The notes: generated by a model not told the origin, from the sequence alone. A stretch of 45,676 nt of DNA from Oscillospiraceae bacterium (GCA_015065605.1 SVPZ01000020.1:1-45676), one strand, 5' to 3'. Positions 32,354 to 42,374 are shown, numbered from the stretch's first letter. Numbers and translations are program-made.

Positions 32354-33085
32354 ATGTTCGATGCAGTTAAAGTTAAGGAACAATGTGTAAATTGGATAAA
32401 AAATTTTTTCGAGGAAAACGGAAAAGGCTGTAACGCCGTAATAGGTATTTCGGGAGGCAAAGACTCCTCTGTTGCCGCCGCGCTTTGCGTAGAGGCACTC
32501 GGAAAAGACAGGGTTATAGGGGTGCTTATGCCGAAGGGCAAACAGTTTGATATCGATATGGCGTATCTTTTGTGTGAGCATCTTGGTATAAAGCAAATTG
32601 AAATAAATATCGAGGAAACCTATAACGCTCTTATGAACGAGATTTCCTCAAAAATAGATATAAGTGAGCAGACTAAAATTAACGTTTCTCCACGTATCCG
32701 TATGACAACACTTTACGCTGTCAGTCAGTCCTTTAACGGCAGAGTGGTTAATACCTGCAATTTGTCGGAGGACTGGGTAGGATATTCTACACGCTACGGT
32801 GACGCGGCAGGCGATTTTTCTCCCATGTGTAACCTTACCGTTACCGAGGTTAAGGAAATCGGCAGAGTGTTGGGACTGCCCGACGTTTTGGTTGATAAGG
32901 TACCTATCGACGGACTTTGCGGAAAAACCGACGAAGAAAATTTAGGCTTTACCTATGCCGAGCTTGATAAATATATAAGAACCGGCGAAATTGAAGACCT
33001 TAATAAAAAGGAATTGATTGATAAAAAGCATAAGGCGAATTTATTTAAGCTTCAGCTAATGCCTTGTTTTAAGCCGGAGATTTAG
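32354..33085 (+). CDS. nadE: Ammonia-dependent NAD+ synthetase NadE
   Basis: 243 residues, the usual size of the single-domain form without a glutaminase domain. It amidates nicotinate adenine dinucleotide to NAD+ with ATP and ammonia. The ATP-pyrophosphatase loop GISGGKDSSVAAAL lies near residue 32; RIRMTTLYAVSQ, CNLSEDWVGYSTRYGDAAGD and PIDGLCGKTDEENLGFTYAE are the further NadE motifs. It completes the pathway begun by nadABC 27 kb away, but has its own promoter without the nad palindrome. ATG follows AGAGGTG. The AraC gene starts 59 bp downstream with no terminator between. Confidence 0.95.
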   Translation: MFDAVKVKEQCVNWIKNFFEENGKGCNAVIGISGGKDSSVAAALCVEALGKDRVIGVLMPKGKQFDIDMAYLLCEHLGIKQIEINIEETYNALMNEISSKIDISEQTKINVSPRIRMTTLYAVSQSFNGRVVNTCNLSEDWVGYSTRYGDAAGDFSPMCNLTVTEVKEIGRVLGLPDVLVDKVPIDGLCGKTDEENLGFTYAELDKYIRTGEIEDLNKKELIDKKHKANLFKLQLMPCFKPEI

Positions 33086-33144
33086 TATATTTTAGCAACA
33101 TTAAAAATATTCGGTAAAAGAATAATAAAAAAGGTGGTGGTGTT

Positions 33145-33945
33145 ATGGAATTAAACGGCGGTTTTTATATGGTAGAGCCGAGCTCTTGCCGTTTTACCGA
33201 AAATCTTTATAAATACCCTCATATTCACGGTGATTATGAATTAATTTTTTGTTTATCGGGTCAGGCAAAGGCTTTTGTTGAAAAAGAGCAATACGTGCTT
33301 ACTTCAGGTAAAGGTATTTTTGTTTTTCCAAACCAGCTTCACTTTTATGAAACTGTTGAGAAAGGAAAGTTCGGAGTAATAGTTTTTAAACCGGAAATTC
33401 TGCCAACCTTTAAAAAGAAGCTCAGCCGTAGGGTGGCTGCCAGTCCGTATTTTGATTTTTCTTCTGATAAAGAAATTTTAAGCCTTATTGAGAATATGCG
33501 TACAAGCTATGATTACCAAAGTGACAAGTACCTTTTAAAGCTTACCGGATATATTAACTTTATAATATACTATGTTTATTATAAAATGGACTTTTTGTCT
33601 ATTCCACATAAGGATGCTGCTCTTTTTGAAGAGATTATAGAATACTGTAATAAGCATTATAAGGACAGTGTTTCGGTTACCGCTCTCGCAAAAGAGCTTG
33701 CTACAAATTCCAACCGAATTTCAAGGGTGTTTAACACTAATATGAAAATGGGAATACCTCAATACGTAGAATCTTTAAGGTTTTCCGATGCCTGTCATCT
33801 TCTTGAAATGACCGATTATACCGTGGCTAAGATTTCGGAGGAATCGGGCTTTGGCTCTATAAGGAGCATGAACCGAGCCTTTGAAAGCTTTTTAGGTATT
33901 ACTCCCAAAGATTATAAAAAGAAAATGACCGATAGAAAAGACTAA
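33145..33945 (+). CDS. AraC-family transcriptional regulator
   Basis: 266 residues. The N-terminal cupin-like domain (HIHGDYELIFCLSGQAKAFV, GKGIFVFPNQLHFYETV) is followed by the double HTH at about 165-262: VSVTALAKELATNSNRISRV, then TVAKISEESGFGSIRSMNRA and FESFLGITPKDYKKK. It stands directly upstream of GH130 and the GH5/surface protein/GH16 operon and is their likely local activator. ATG follows AAAAGGTGGTGGTG. A strong terminator overlaps its stop, separating it from GH130. It could be partly read through from nadE. Confidence 0.9.
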   Translation: MELNGGFYMVEPSSCRFTENLYKYPHIHGDYELIFCLSGQAKAFVEKEQYVLTSGKGIFVFPNQLHFYETVEKGKFGVIVFKPEILPTFKKKLSRRVAASPYFDFSSDKEILSLIENMRTSYDYQSDKYLLKLTGYINFIIYYVYYKMDFLSIPHKDAALFEEIIEYCNKHYKDSVSVTALAKELATNSNRISRVFNTNMKMGIPQYVESLRFSDACHLLEMTDYTVAKISEESGFGSIRSMNRAFESFLGITPKDYKKKMTDRKD

Positions 33946-33976
33946 AAGCGTTGCAAACAAAGTTTGCAACGCTTTT
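33944..33976 (+). terminator. Rho-independent terminator
   Basis: AAAAGCGTTGCAAAC (33944-33958), loop AAA, and perfect complement (33962-33976). The stem begins within the AraC stop codon. Confidence 0.93.
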
Positions 33977-34017
33977 ATAATTGGTGGTTTTTGTCCGATT
34001 TTTAGGTGCTAATTGAC

Positions 34018-34047
34018 TTGAAGCGAAAAATGGGAAAATAGTATAAT
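34018..34047 (+). promoter_or_regulatory. Promoter of the GH130 gene
   Basis: TTGAAG (34018-34023) and TATAAT (34042-34047), 18-bp spacer, 30 bp upstream of the start codon. Confidence 0.6.
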
Positions 34048-34077
34048 TAGAATGAAAAAAGAAAGTAGGCGATTTAT

Positions 34078-35112
34078 ATGAGCTTTAAATTTACTAAGTG
34101 TCCTGAAAACCCAATACTCAAAGCTAACCCTGAAAATGAGTGGGAAAACCTTTGTGTGCTTAATCCGGGTTGCGTTTATAAAGATGGATATTTTTGGCTT
34201 TTTTATCGGGCTGCCGCCGATAACGAAGCACATATTATAAGCCTTGGACTTGCAAAATCCAAGGACGGAGTTCATTTTGAAAGGTGCTTTGATAAGCCTA
34301 TACTTACTGCCGATAAACAAGGCCCCGACGGTAACGGTATTGAAGACCCGAGAGTGGTAGAAATGAACGGAACCTTTTATATGACCTATGCCAGTCGCCC
34401 TCATCCATCGGGAAGATATTGGCTTAAGGTTAATAGAGATAATTTCTACTTTTTACCGCATAAGCCGGTTGATGCACCTTTGTGTCATAAGAAATGTAAT
34501 ACAACCACCAGCCTTGCTATGTCGGAGGACCTTGTTAACTGGTATAAATGCGGCAGAATGACCGACAGCCGTCACGATGACCGAGATGTGTTTATTTTCC
34601 CTGAAAAGATAAACGGAAAATACGTAATGCTTTCACGTTCTCAAAATAGAGTAGGCGAGGAATATGGTTGTAAGGCGCCCTCTATTTGGATTTCCTATTC
34701 CGAAGATTTACTTGAATGGGATAATTACAAGCTGCTTTGTACCCCAAAGGAATATTGGGAAAGCAAGAAAATAGGCGGAAGTACTCCTCCGATTAAAACC
34801 GATAAGGGGTGGCTTGTACTTTATCACGGTGTTGAGGATAAGGTAAGGGGAGAATATAAAGTCGGCGCATTGCTTCTTGATTTACAAAACCCTGAAAAAA
34901 TTATCGCTCGTACAAAAGAACCTATAATGGAGCCTGATCAGGATTATGAATGTTCCGGATTTTACGCAGGCTGTGTATTCCCCACGGGTATAGTTAACCT
35001 TGACGGTACTCTTTACGTGTTTTACGGTGCGGGAGATAAGTATTGTTGCCAGGCAACCTGTAAGCTTGATGAGCTTCTCGATTATCTTATTAACGAATGC
35101 AGTTGCGACTAA
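34078..35112 (+). CDS. GH130-family glycoside phosphorylase/hydrolase
   Basis: 344 residues, no signal peptide, so intracellular. The five-bladed propeller motifs of GH130 are visible: VLNPGCVYKDGYFWLFYRAA near residue 28, GNGIEDPRVVEMNGTFYMTY with Asp90 as the likely general acid, KAPSIWISYSEDLLEWDNY, and FPTGIVNLDGTLYVFYGAGD near the end. GH130 enzymes phosphorolyse or hydrolyse beta-mannosides (beta-1,4-mannosyl-glucose, mannobiose, or beta-1,2-mannan). Its presence beside GH5 and GH16 suggests oligosaccharides from outside are taken in and split here. Which linkage is used cannot be told by eye. Confidence 0.87.
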   Translation: MSFKFTKCPENPILKANPENEWENLCVLNPGCVYKDGYFWLFYRAAADNEAHIISLGLAKSKDGVHFERCFDKPILTADKQGPDGNGIEDPRVVEMNGTFYMTYASRPHPSGRYWLKVNRDNFYFLPHKPVDAPLCHKKCNTTTSLAMSEDLVNWYKCGRMTDSRHDDRDVFIFPEKINGKYVMLSRSQNRVGEEYGCKAPSIWISYSEDLLEWDNYKLLCTPKEYWESKKIGGSTPPIKTDKGWLVLYHGVEDKVRGEYKVGALLLDLQNPEKIIARTKEPIMEPDQDYECSGFYAGCVFPTGIVNLDGTLYVFYGAGDKYCCQATCKLDELLDYLINECSCD

Positions 35113-35149
35113 AAAAGTAATATTTGACTATAAAAAAGTACTTTTCAGT

Positions 35150-35178
35150 TTGATAATTCTATTAAGACCATATATACT
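35150..35178 (+). promoter_or_regulatory. Promoter of GH5-surface protein-GH16 operon
   Basis: TTGATA (35150-35155) and TATACT (35173-35178) are 17 bp apart. The -10 lies in the dyad TATAC-TGTAA-GTATA (35173-35187), a possible operator. Confidence 0.55.
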
Positions 35179-35220
35179 GTAAGTATATTAATTTTATTAG
35201 ACGATTGAGAGGCAGATATT

Positions 35221-36258
35221 ATGTACAGGCAGAAAATCACACAAAGATATAAAGGCTTTAATTTACTTGGTATGTTTTGCTCTGAAGCTTCGAAAAGCAA
35301 TAACGGCCGTGCATCGGGGTATTTTCCGGAAGAAGATTTTAAAATGATTTCTGATTTTGGCTTCAACTTTGTACGCCTTCCTCTTTCTTACAGAGTGTGG
35401 TCAACTGCTGAAAACCCTTTTGAAATAGATGAAGAAAAAATAAAACCTCTTGATGATGCTGTTGAATACGGCAAAAAATATGGAATTCACGTGTGTATCT
35501 GTTTGCATAGAATTCCTGGGTATTGCGTTAATGATGACGAACCCATACCTGAGCCTTTTGACCTTTTTGAGGATGAAGAAGCTCAAAAGGCTGCCTGTTT
35601 TCAATGGCGATTTATAGCGGAACGTTATAAAGGCATTGACAATGAACATTTAAGCTTTAATCTTTTTAACGAGCCTAAATGGAGTCTTGCGGAATATAAG
35701 GTTAACAATGTTTACAACCGTCTTATAAGGGAGATAAGAAGTATTTCTCCTGACAGAACAATAGTTATTGACGGAATGCACAATGGTAGTCAGGTGCCGT
35801 TAGGCTTTATGCATTTCGGAAAGGAAAACTGTATATATTCCTGCAGAGGTTATCAGCCCGGCAGTCTTACTCACTATCCGCTTTCTTGGGCAATCGGAAA
35901 TTTGAAGGAACCGCCCAAATGGCCCGGAGCATTTCAGATTTCAGGAGGCAACGCAATAGTATGGAACAGAGCCAAAATAGACGAGTATTTTGACTTATGG
36001 GCGGCTGTTTCTAACGTATATGACAGAGGTGTTATATGCGGTGAGCTTGGCTGCTATAATAAAACTCCCCACGAAACGGTTTTGGCTTGGTATGAAGATT
36101 TACTGGCTTCTCTTAAAGAACATAACATAGGCTTTGCTGTGTGGAATTTCCGTGGAGCCTTCGGCGTTATGGACAGTGAACGTGAAGACGTAATTTACGA
36201 GGACTATAACGGTCATAAGTTAGACAGAAAGCTTATGGACTTATTACAAAAATATTAA
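35221..36258 (+). CDS. GH5-family (cellulase-like) glycoside hydrolase
   Basis: 345 residues, no signal peptide. GH5 motifs: DFGFNFVRLPLSYRVW, then FNLFNEPKW with acid/base Glu151, and VICGELGCYNKT with the nucleophile Glu275, followed by GFAVWNFRGAFGV. Both catalytic carboxylates are present, so it should be an active retaining beta-glycosidase. Without a secretion signal it probably trims imported beta-glucan or glucomannan oligosaccharides. It starts the operon with the second surface protein (18 bp downstream) and GH16 lipoprotein, the clearest link between that module and beta-glycan breakdown. No clear AGGAGG; GAGAGGCAG precedes the ATG. Confidence 0.9.
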   Translation: MYRQKITQRYKGFNLLGMFCSEASKSNNGRASGYFPEEDFKMISDFGFNFVRLPLSYRVWSTAENPFEIDEEKIKPLDDAVEYGKKYGIHVCICLHRIPGYCVNDDEPIPEPFDLFEDEEAQKAACFQWRFIAERYKGIDNEHLSFNLFNEPKWSLAEYKVNNVYNRLIREIRSISPDRTIVIDGMHNGSQVPLGFMHFGKENCIYSCRGYQPGSLTHYPLSWAIGNLKEPPKWPGAFQISGGNAIVWNRAKIDEYFDLWAAVSNVYDRGVICGELGCYNKTPHETVLAWYEDLLASLKEHNIGFAVWNFRGAFGVMDSEREDVIYEDYNGHKLDRKLMDLLQKY

Positions 36259-36276
36259 ATTTTAGGAGGAATAAGG

Positions 36277-39200
36277 ATGGTTTTTAAAAAGCACATAGCA
36301 AAAATTGCCGCTTTATTTTGCGTAACGGTAATGCTTGCTACTGCACTTTTTGTGCCCGTGGGATTTTCTGCTTCGGCACAAAAGGCTGACCTTGGCACCG
36401 TTACCTTTGATTTTAGCGATGCCTGTGTTTCTGCTACCGAAAATGCAGCAGAGGCTACCGAAAATGGGGTTGGATTTTTCGGCTGGGGCCCGAAGGTAAG
36501 CGGAGAAAAGCTTATAATTAAAAAGACCGAGAATAACACTTGGGCTACTATCGGCGGCTACCGTCTTAATAAGAAAAATGATAACGGTGGTTATGACGTT
36601 TATAATCTTGAACCCCTTTCTTCTTACGTTATTTCTTTTAAAGTAAGGGTTGTTTCTGCTCCTTCTAAAGGAAATGCAGGGGTATATATTGGCTATGGTG
36701 CTAAGTACTATTCCGCCCTTACAGGTAATAAGGGTAATTACGTTAATATTTTAAGCAATAAGGCTCAGCCTGTAATTAAGGCTTCTGCTTCCAATGCAGG
36801 AAAATTTAATCTTTATGATGACGTTAACAATTATAAAATCTATGATTGCTCTGAAAATTGGTATAATGTTAATTATCTTTTAGAAACTCCCGAAAAATGG
36901 GACGGTGATACTGCTCTTGCCGTTTGGGCAGATATGTATACCGGTTTAAATTGTGAAATTGATGACCTTTCGGTAACAAAGCTTTCCGATACTGTAGGTG
37001 CAGTTGTTTTAAAAGACGATTATTCAGGTAAAACCGATATAGTTATTGGGAAGGTAGGGGAGAGTATAGCTCTTCCCGATATAAGCGACCGTGTGCTTGA
37101 AGAGGCTCATAGCTTTATTGGTTGGTGTAAAGACGAAGCAAGAACCGAACAAATCGGTGAAGCTACATACGCCGCGGGTGTTACTACTGTATATTCAAAA
37201 TGGAATGCACCTGTAAAGATTACTTTTAAGAACACACTTGATTCTTCTGAAACCTATTTCAGCGGTATGCCGGGAGATACTATTGTATTCCCCGAAGACC
37301 CTGTTAATCCTGATAATACGTCCTGGTTTATGGGCTGGTATACAAACGAAAGCTATACCGAAGAATTTATAAGCACCGAATTTGGATATTCCAACGTTAC
37401 GGTTTATAGCTGTTTTAAGGGCAAAATTCCCGGTTTAAAGCAGGATTTTGAAAAATATACCGCTTCTGATTGGACTCCTAAGACAGATGCCAACGGAAAC
37501 GTACAAAAAAGCAACAGCCTTCAATTTGGTGTAGCGTTAAGTAAGCAAGGTGAAGTTACTTATAATAACAGCGGTAATGCGATAAAGCTTAATTGGGACA
37601 GCACTATGACAAAAGAAGGGGATAATGCAACCAACCCCGAGGCTTATAGCGCCGCTACACGATATAATAAGGATAACTTCTTCTATCTTGGCGGTGGTCT
37701 TGAGAATCACCAGACTTACGTTTTAACCTTTAAATATAAGGTGGAAAAAGCAGAAACACCCGTTGTCTTTCAGGTTGCGTCGGCTATGTACGGCAATATT
37801 TGGGGCGGCACAAAGTATTATGCAGGAGTTTCTCTTTCTCCTAAGGTGAAAGATGAATGGCAGGATGGTAAGGTAATATTTACTGCAGATTATCTCCCCA
37901 ACGGCGCTTCCTATTATTCTTCGATTTTCTTTAAGATTGTCCTTGAAAAGAATGCAGATACCGTAATTTATTTCGACGATTTTTCTATAGATGCCTTGGT
38001 ACAACCAAATGAATCTGCTGTAGTTTTCGACGGACAAAACGGTAAGGAGCTTGTTTACAGTATAGGTAAAAAAGGTGAGAAAATAGACCTTCCTGACATT
38101 ACTCACCCTGATGACGCTGTTTTCAGTGGCTGGTATTTAGATAAAGAGTGCACCGAAAAAGCCGAGCTTGACGTTTTTGGCAAGGGCGTTATTACTGTTT
38201 ACGCAAAGTGGTCTTCAAAACCCGAAAACTTCAGCAAATATCCCTTTAGTACTACCGATAGTCTTTCTTTCGGAATACGTACTATGTCAATAGATAAATC
38301 AACGGGTGTGGGCTATAATGACGATTACGCTTTGCGCTTTAAGTTCCGTGGTAACGACGTATACAGCGTAAAGGAAGACGGAACCAAGGTTTATATGTAC
38401 GAGCGTGGGGTTCAGCCTGAGCATACCGCAAGAATTGTTAATAACCTTAAAGACGGTCAGCTTTATAAAGTTACTTATAAATATAAAACCGAAAATGCTA
38501 ACAATAAGTTTAGAATCTCCTTTAATTCCAACTGGGGAGTAAACTTCTGGGCATCTTACAGAACAGGTTATCAGGAAGTGGGTAACGTTGTGGAGGATAC
38601 CTCTTCCGGCTGGAAAACCTATACCGGATATTTTCTGACTAACATTAAAAGTGACCAAGAAAGGTCAGGCAATTCGCTTTATATAAACATTACTCAAGAA
38701 GAAGCCGATATGAATACTTCTATTGACCTTCTTATTGATAATGTTCTTGTTGAAGAGTGTGATTTGCCGTACGTTAAGTTCAATATGACTGCAAGTAAAT
38801 ACGTTTTGGTTGTGGGTGAAGAAGGAGAAGAAATAGTCTTCCCCGAAGCCGAGGTTGATTTCGGATACGATTTTGCGGGCTGGTATCTTGACGAGGAATA
38901 TAAAAATGCGTTTGAACAGAAAACCTTTACCGCAGATACTTTTCTTTTGGTTTACGCTAAGAAAACCGAGGCTAAAAAGGTTACTTACACCTTTGAAAAG
39001 TATTCTTCTCTTCCACACAGTGATACCGTTGCAGCCTTCCATATGGCAGACTGCGAAAGAGTAGAATCCAAAACTGCATATTCCGGTGATTACGTTATTG
39101 AATTCGACCGTAGAAAATCGTATGGTATTATTTCCGGAGCTGTTGTAGAAGAAGACTGGATAGACTGCGTTTTAGAAGAAAATACTTCATACGTTGCAAC

Positions 39201-40476
39201 AGTAAAATACCGCATAGTTAAACAATGCATTGTGAATGCGAATATCGGATTTCTAAGTGCTCACCACTATAATATTTGGGGAAATTATGCTAGCGTTAGT
39301 TGCGCCGGTCATACAATTCTGCCTACCGATAAAACCGGAGTGTGGGAAACTGCAACCTTTGTTCTTGATTCAAATAAAATGAAGGGTAAGGGCAAGGACT
39401 ATGCTACCCTTTTCGTTGCCGTATATGGCGGTGCCGATGGCGTTATTCAAATAGATGACGTTACCATTGAAAAGGTACCAAAGGGTACTGCTTTAGCCTT
39501 TGTAAATAACGGACGTTGCAAAGAAATACCGCAAGTGCTTTACGGAAGAAAAGGACAAAGCTTTGCTTCTAAGCTTCCAAAATCACCTAAATTGGATGGT
39601 CATGTTTTCAGGGGCTATTTTGCAAAGCAGGTAGACGGTTCTATGAAAGCACTTACCGAAGAAGAACTTAAATTCGGTGACACTCCTTTTACCGTAAATG
39701 CTGTATTTATTAAAAAGAAAATAGTACAAAGCTTTGAAAAGGATTACATCAGTATAGTGAATAATGCTCCTGCTTTCTCGCTTTACGACTTTGACTTTGA
39801 AGTTTATGACAGCGAAAAAGAGGGTAACTCAAAGGATAACGTTACTTCAGGACGTTACAGTATGCACCGTGAGGGTGATTCCTATTTGTTTGAGGCTGTT
39901 TCGATTCTTACTATGGGTAACAATATAGAACCTAATGAAAAATATCAAATCAGCTTTAAAGTAAAGATGGGCAAACACCTTCATACACTTGGCGCCATAA
40001 AGCTTGCTAATATTAAAACCTATAATTATGCTTGGGATACTTCAGGTAATCCTATGGCTATGATTTCTATTGCAGATCTTGCTGACGGACAATGGCATGA
40101 GGTAAGCTTTAACTTCAGTTCAATAGAACCCTTTGTTGCTTTTCAAATTCCCGGCTACGTTGAACTGTTTATTGATGACGTTACCTTTACGCTGATGGAC
40201 AGCAACACAAAGGTTTCCAAGTCTGTTAATTTTACGGAATACGTGCCTGTAAAGAGAGATTTAACAACAGGTGAAATACTCGAAGCCGATGTAAGTACTG
40301 TAGATGTTTCCACTATTATTGACCCAACGCTGGGTGAAAATTACTCAAAGGGCAGTATAGGTATTGTTATTTGCGTAGGTATAGGAATCGGAATTGTAAT
40401 TATACTTATACTTGCATTTGTACTTTTTATAATCCGTAAAAAGAAAAACAATGCTAAAGGGGAGGAAGTAAAATGA
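36277..40476 (+). CDS. Giant membrane-anchored surface protein with CBM-like and Flg_new repeats (copy 2)
   Basis: 1399 residues, the same length and order of modules as the protein at 13301-17500. Signal peptide about 1-30 (ends GFSASAQ). CBM-like sandwiches at about 45-240, 386-578, 650-834, 901-1069 and 1149-1310; Flg_new-type repeats at about 242-310, 311-385, 579-649, 835-900 and 1070-1148 (FSGWYLDKECTEKAE, FAGWYLDEEYKNAFE). Membrane helix about 1361-1388 with IRKKKNNAKGEEVK tail, no LPXTG. The last sandwich is the most conserved between copies, including VYDSEKEGNSKDNVTSGRYS identical in both. AGGAGG precedes ATG. Its stop overlaps the GH16 start (ATGA), so the two are tightly coupled. 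Function, glycan binding, is inferred. Confidence 0.77.
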   Translation: MVFKKHIAKIAALFCVTVMLATALFVPVGFSASAQKADLGTVTFDFSDACVSATENAAEATENGVGFFGWGPKVSGEKLIIKKTENNTWATIGGYRLNKKNDNGGYDVYNLEPLSSYVISFKVRVVSAPSKGNAGVYIGYGAKYYSALTGNKGNYVNILSNKAQPVIKASASNAGKFNLYDDVNNYKIYDCSENWYNVNYLLETPEKWDGDTALAVWADMYTGLNCEIDDLSVTKLSDTVGAVVLKDDYSGKTDIVIGKVGESIALPDISDRVLEEAHSFIGWCKDEARTEQIGEATYAAGVTTVYSKWNAPVKITFKNTLDSSETYFSGMPGDTIVFPEDPVNPDNTSWFMGWYTNESYTEEFISTEFGYSNVTVYSCFKGKIPGLKQDFEKYTASDWTPKTDANGNVQKSNSLQFGVALSKQGEVTYNNSGNAIKLNWDSTMTKEGDNATNPEAYSAATRYNKDNFFYLGGGLENHQTYVLTFKYKVEKAETPVVFQVASAMYGNIWGGTKYYAGVSLSPKVKDEWQDGKVIFTADYLPNGASYYSSIFFKIVLEKNADTVIYFDDFSIDALVQPNESAVVFDGQNGKELVYSIGKKGEKIDLPDITHPDDAVFSGWYLDKECTEKAELDVFGKGVITVYAKWSSKPENFSKYPFSTTDSLSFGIRTMSIDKSTGVGYNDDYALRFKFRGNDVYSVKEDGTKVYMYERGVQPEHTARIVNNLKDGQLYKVTYKYKTENANNKFRISFNSNWGVNFWASYRTGYQEVGNVVEDTSSGWKTYTGYFLTNIKSDQERSGNSLYINITQEEADMNTSIDLLIDNVLVEECDLPYVKFNMTASKYVLVVGEEGEEIVFPEAEVDFGYDFAGWYLDEEYKNAFEQKTFTADTFLLVYAKKTEAKKVTYTFEKYSSLPHSDTVAAFHMADCERVESKTAYSGDYVIEFDRRKSYGIISGAVVEEDWIDCVLEENTSYVATVKYRIVKQCIVNANIGFLSAHHYNIWGNYASVSCAGHTILPTDKTGVWETATFVLDSNKMKGKGKDYATLFVAVYGGADGVIQIDDVTIEKVPKGTALAFVNNGRCKEIPQVLYGRKGQSFASKLPKSPKLDGHVFRGYFAKQVDGSMKALTEEELKFGDTPFTVNAVFIKKKIVQSFEKDYISIVNNAPAFSLYDFDFEVYDSEKEGNSKDNVTSGRYSMHREGDSYLFEAVSILTMGNNIEPNEKYQISFKVKMGKHLHTLGAIKLANIKTYNYAWDTSGNPMAMISIADLADGQWHEVSFNFSSIEPFVAFQIPGYVELFIDDVTFTLMDSNTKVSKSVNFTEYVPVKRDLTTGEILEADVSTVDVSTIIDPTLGENYSKGSIGIVICVGIGIGIVIILILAFVLFIIRKKKNNAKGEEVK

Positions 40477-42341
40477 AAAAAATAATTTCCTTAATTTTAG
40501 CTGTTGTTATGGTAGCAACTCTATCGGGCTGTGTTTGGGGCAACGGTGTAAAATTTGCCGTTAACGATGACGGCACGTTTATATACCATATTGTCCGTCC
40601 CTCTGAGGGTACAAATAAAAACATAGTTAACGCCGCTAAAACAGTGCGTTCTGCTATAATTGAAAATTTGGGTATTGACGACGTTGAGCTTCACGACGAT
40701 AAAACTGAAAATGAAAGCGGATACGAAATAGTTATTGGAAATACCGCAAGAAAAGAATCAGTAAAAACACTTGAAAGACTTAAGGAAAACAGAGTTAACT
40801 GCTCTTCTGACTTTATAGTAAAGGTTACAGGAAAGAAGATTTGTATAACCGCTGTGAACGAAGAAATGCTTGACATCGCCTGCCAATGGTTTGCTTCTAC
40901 CTTCTGCGCAAACGTTGATAGCTGGAATAAATTAAGGGATGATTATGAATTTATATACGCTCCCCAAATAGGTGTAACTTCTGAGGAAGAGGGCGACGTC
41001 ACCGTAAATAAGGTGGCAGATTTAGACGTTGGTACCTTTAACCTTGTTATTCCTGAGCAAATTACCTTGGTAGCCGCCCACGGTGCAAAGTTAATTCAGG
41101 ATTATTATAACGCACAGGGCTATGCCGTAGAGCTTTATCACGTAGGTGAAAAGAAAACCGATTGTGAAATACTTGTCGGTGACTGTAGCAGAAGTGAAAG
41201 TAAGGACATTCGGGCAGAGGGAGATAATTACGTAATTAAGGTTGTAGGCAAGAAAATTGTAGTTAAAGGCGGAAACGACCTTTCTACCCGTGCTGCTTGT
41301 GACCGTTTGCTGGATGAAATCAAAAAGGCAGAGGACGGTAACGGCTTTAATTGGTCAGACGGCTACGTTTTAAACGGTAAATATGAAGAAAGTGAAAATA
41401 CTTATAAGCTGACCTTTAACGATGAATTTAACGGTTCTGCCGTAGATTATTCCAAATGGGGTAAATACCCGGGTTATCAGTTCAATGGCGGAGCTTCCTC
41501 TTTAGGCGGAACCCGTTATTTATACAGAGGCCCAACTGATAATGAAAATCTTAAAAAGCTTAGTGGTTATTCTACTCCAATTTACGTAAGTGACGGCAAT
41601 ATGGTATTTACTGCTCAAAGAATCAATGAAACTGACTTTTTGTGCACACAGCTTTCTACGTATAACAATATGATTTACCGTTACGGTTATATTGAAATAA
41701 GAAGTAAGTTGGGTGAATCGCCTTCTACCACAAGCTATTGGGCAAACGGAGGTGTTACCGGTAACGCTGACTTCATAAAGCGTTTTGGTATTGAGGCCAA
41801 ACGAGAGGGCATGACTGAAATTGATATTTTAGAGAATTTCGGCGCAACCCACGATTTTGCTTCAAACGTTCACGTTTGGTGGGGCAGAGTTGACAAAAAC
41901 GGAAATAATGCAGGAAACGGACATACTTCTATTGATGGTAACGCTAAATATACCGGAAGCTCTAAGAATAATAAAAAGTATGTTCATAACACTCCTCTTG
42001 CACTTGATTATCATATTTATTCTTGTTATTGGGATGAGGATTGTATGCAGTTTGCTATAGACGGAAAGGTATATCTTGATTATCAATATAAGGATAATAC
42101 TCATTCTTCGGTTCATCGCCTTATGAATTACTTCATTACCGGTCTTAATATGGGAAATCCTTCTTACGGATGGACCTATCGTAAGAACGAACATAAAACC
42201 TATTATGAGCATAAGATAGATTACATCAGAATATATCAGAGTGAAGCACAAAACAGCCAGATGATTAAGGCTTGGCCGGAAATGCAGGAAAACGGAACAC
42301 GAACCGTTGTGTTTAAGAATAATCCTATAGCATTATCATAA
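40473..42341 (+). CDS. GH16 beta-glucanase-like lipoprotein (copy 2)
   Basis: 622 residues, paralog of 17518-19395. Lipobox LSGC with Cys20. Two N-terminal modules again contain YEIVIGNTARKE and CEILVGDCSRSE, each followed by a VNCSSDFIVKVTGKKI- or GDNYVIKVVGKKIV-type strand pair. The GH16 domain (about 310-600) has LTFNDEFNGSAVDYSKW, catalytic EIDILE (Glu449, Asp451, Glu454) and IDYIRIYQS. Both catalytic glutamates are intact. Loops after the active site differ from copy 1 (GATHDFASNVHVWWGRVDKN), so substrate preference may have diverged. Coupled by ATGA overlap to the surface protein. Terminator follows. Confidence 0.88.
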   Translation: MKKIISLILAVVMVATLSGCVWGNGVKFAVNDDGTFIYHIVRPSEGTNKNIVNAAKTVRSAIIENLGIDDVELHDDKTENESGYEIVIGNTARKESVKTLERLKENRVNCSSDFIVKVTGKKICITAVNEEMLDIACQWFASTFCANVDSWNKLRDDYEFIYAPQIGVTSEEEGDVTVNKVADLDVGTFNLVIPEQITLVAAHGAKLIQDYYNAQGYAVELYHVGEKKTDCEILVGDCSRSESKDIRAEGDNYVIKVVGKKIVVKGGNDLSTRAACDRLLDEIKKAEDGNGFNWSDGYVLNGKYEESENTYKLTFNDEFNGSAVDYSKWGKYPGYQFNGGASSLGGTRYLYRGPTDNENLKKLSGYSTPIYVSDGNMVFTAQRINETDFLCTQLSTYNNMIYRYGYIEIRSKLGESPSTTSYWANGGVTGNADFIKRFGIEAKREGMTEIDILENFGATHDFASNVHVWWGRVDKNGNNAGNGHTSIDGNAKYTGSSKNNKKYVHNTPLALDYHIYSCYWDEDCMQFAIDGKVYLDYQYKDNTHSSVHRLMNYFITGLNMGNPSYGWTYRKNEHKTYYEHKIDYIRIYQSEAQNSQMIKAWPEMQENGTRTVVFKNNPIALS

Positions 42342-42374
42342 AATAAAAAGGGGCTGTAAAAAAACGGCCAAATA

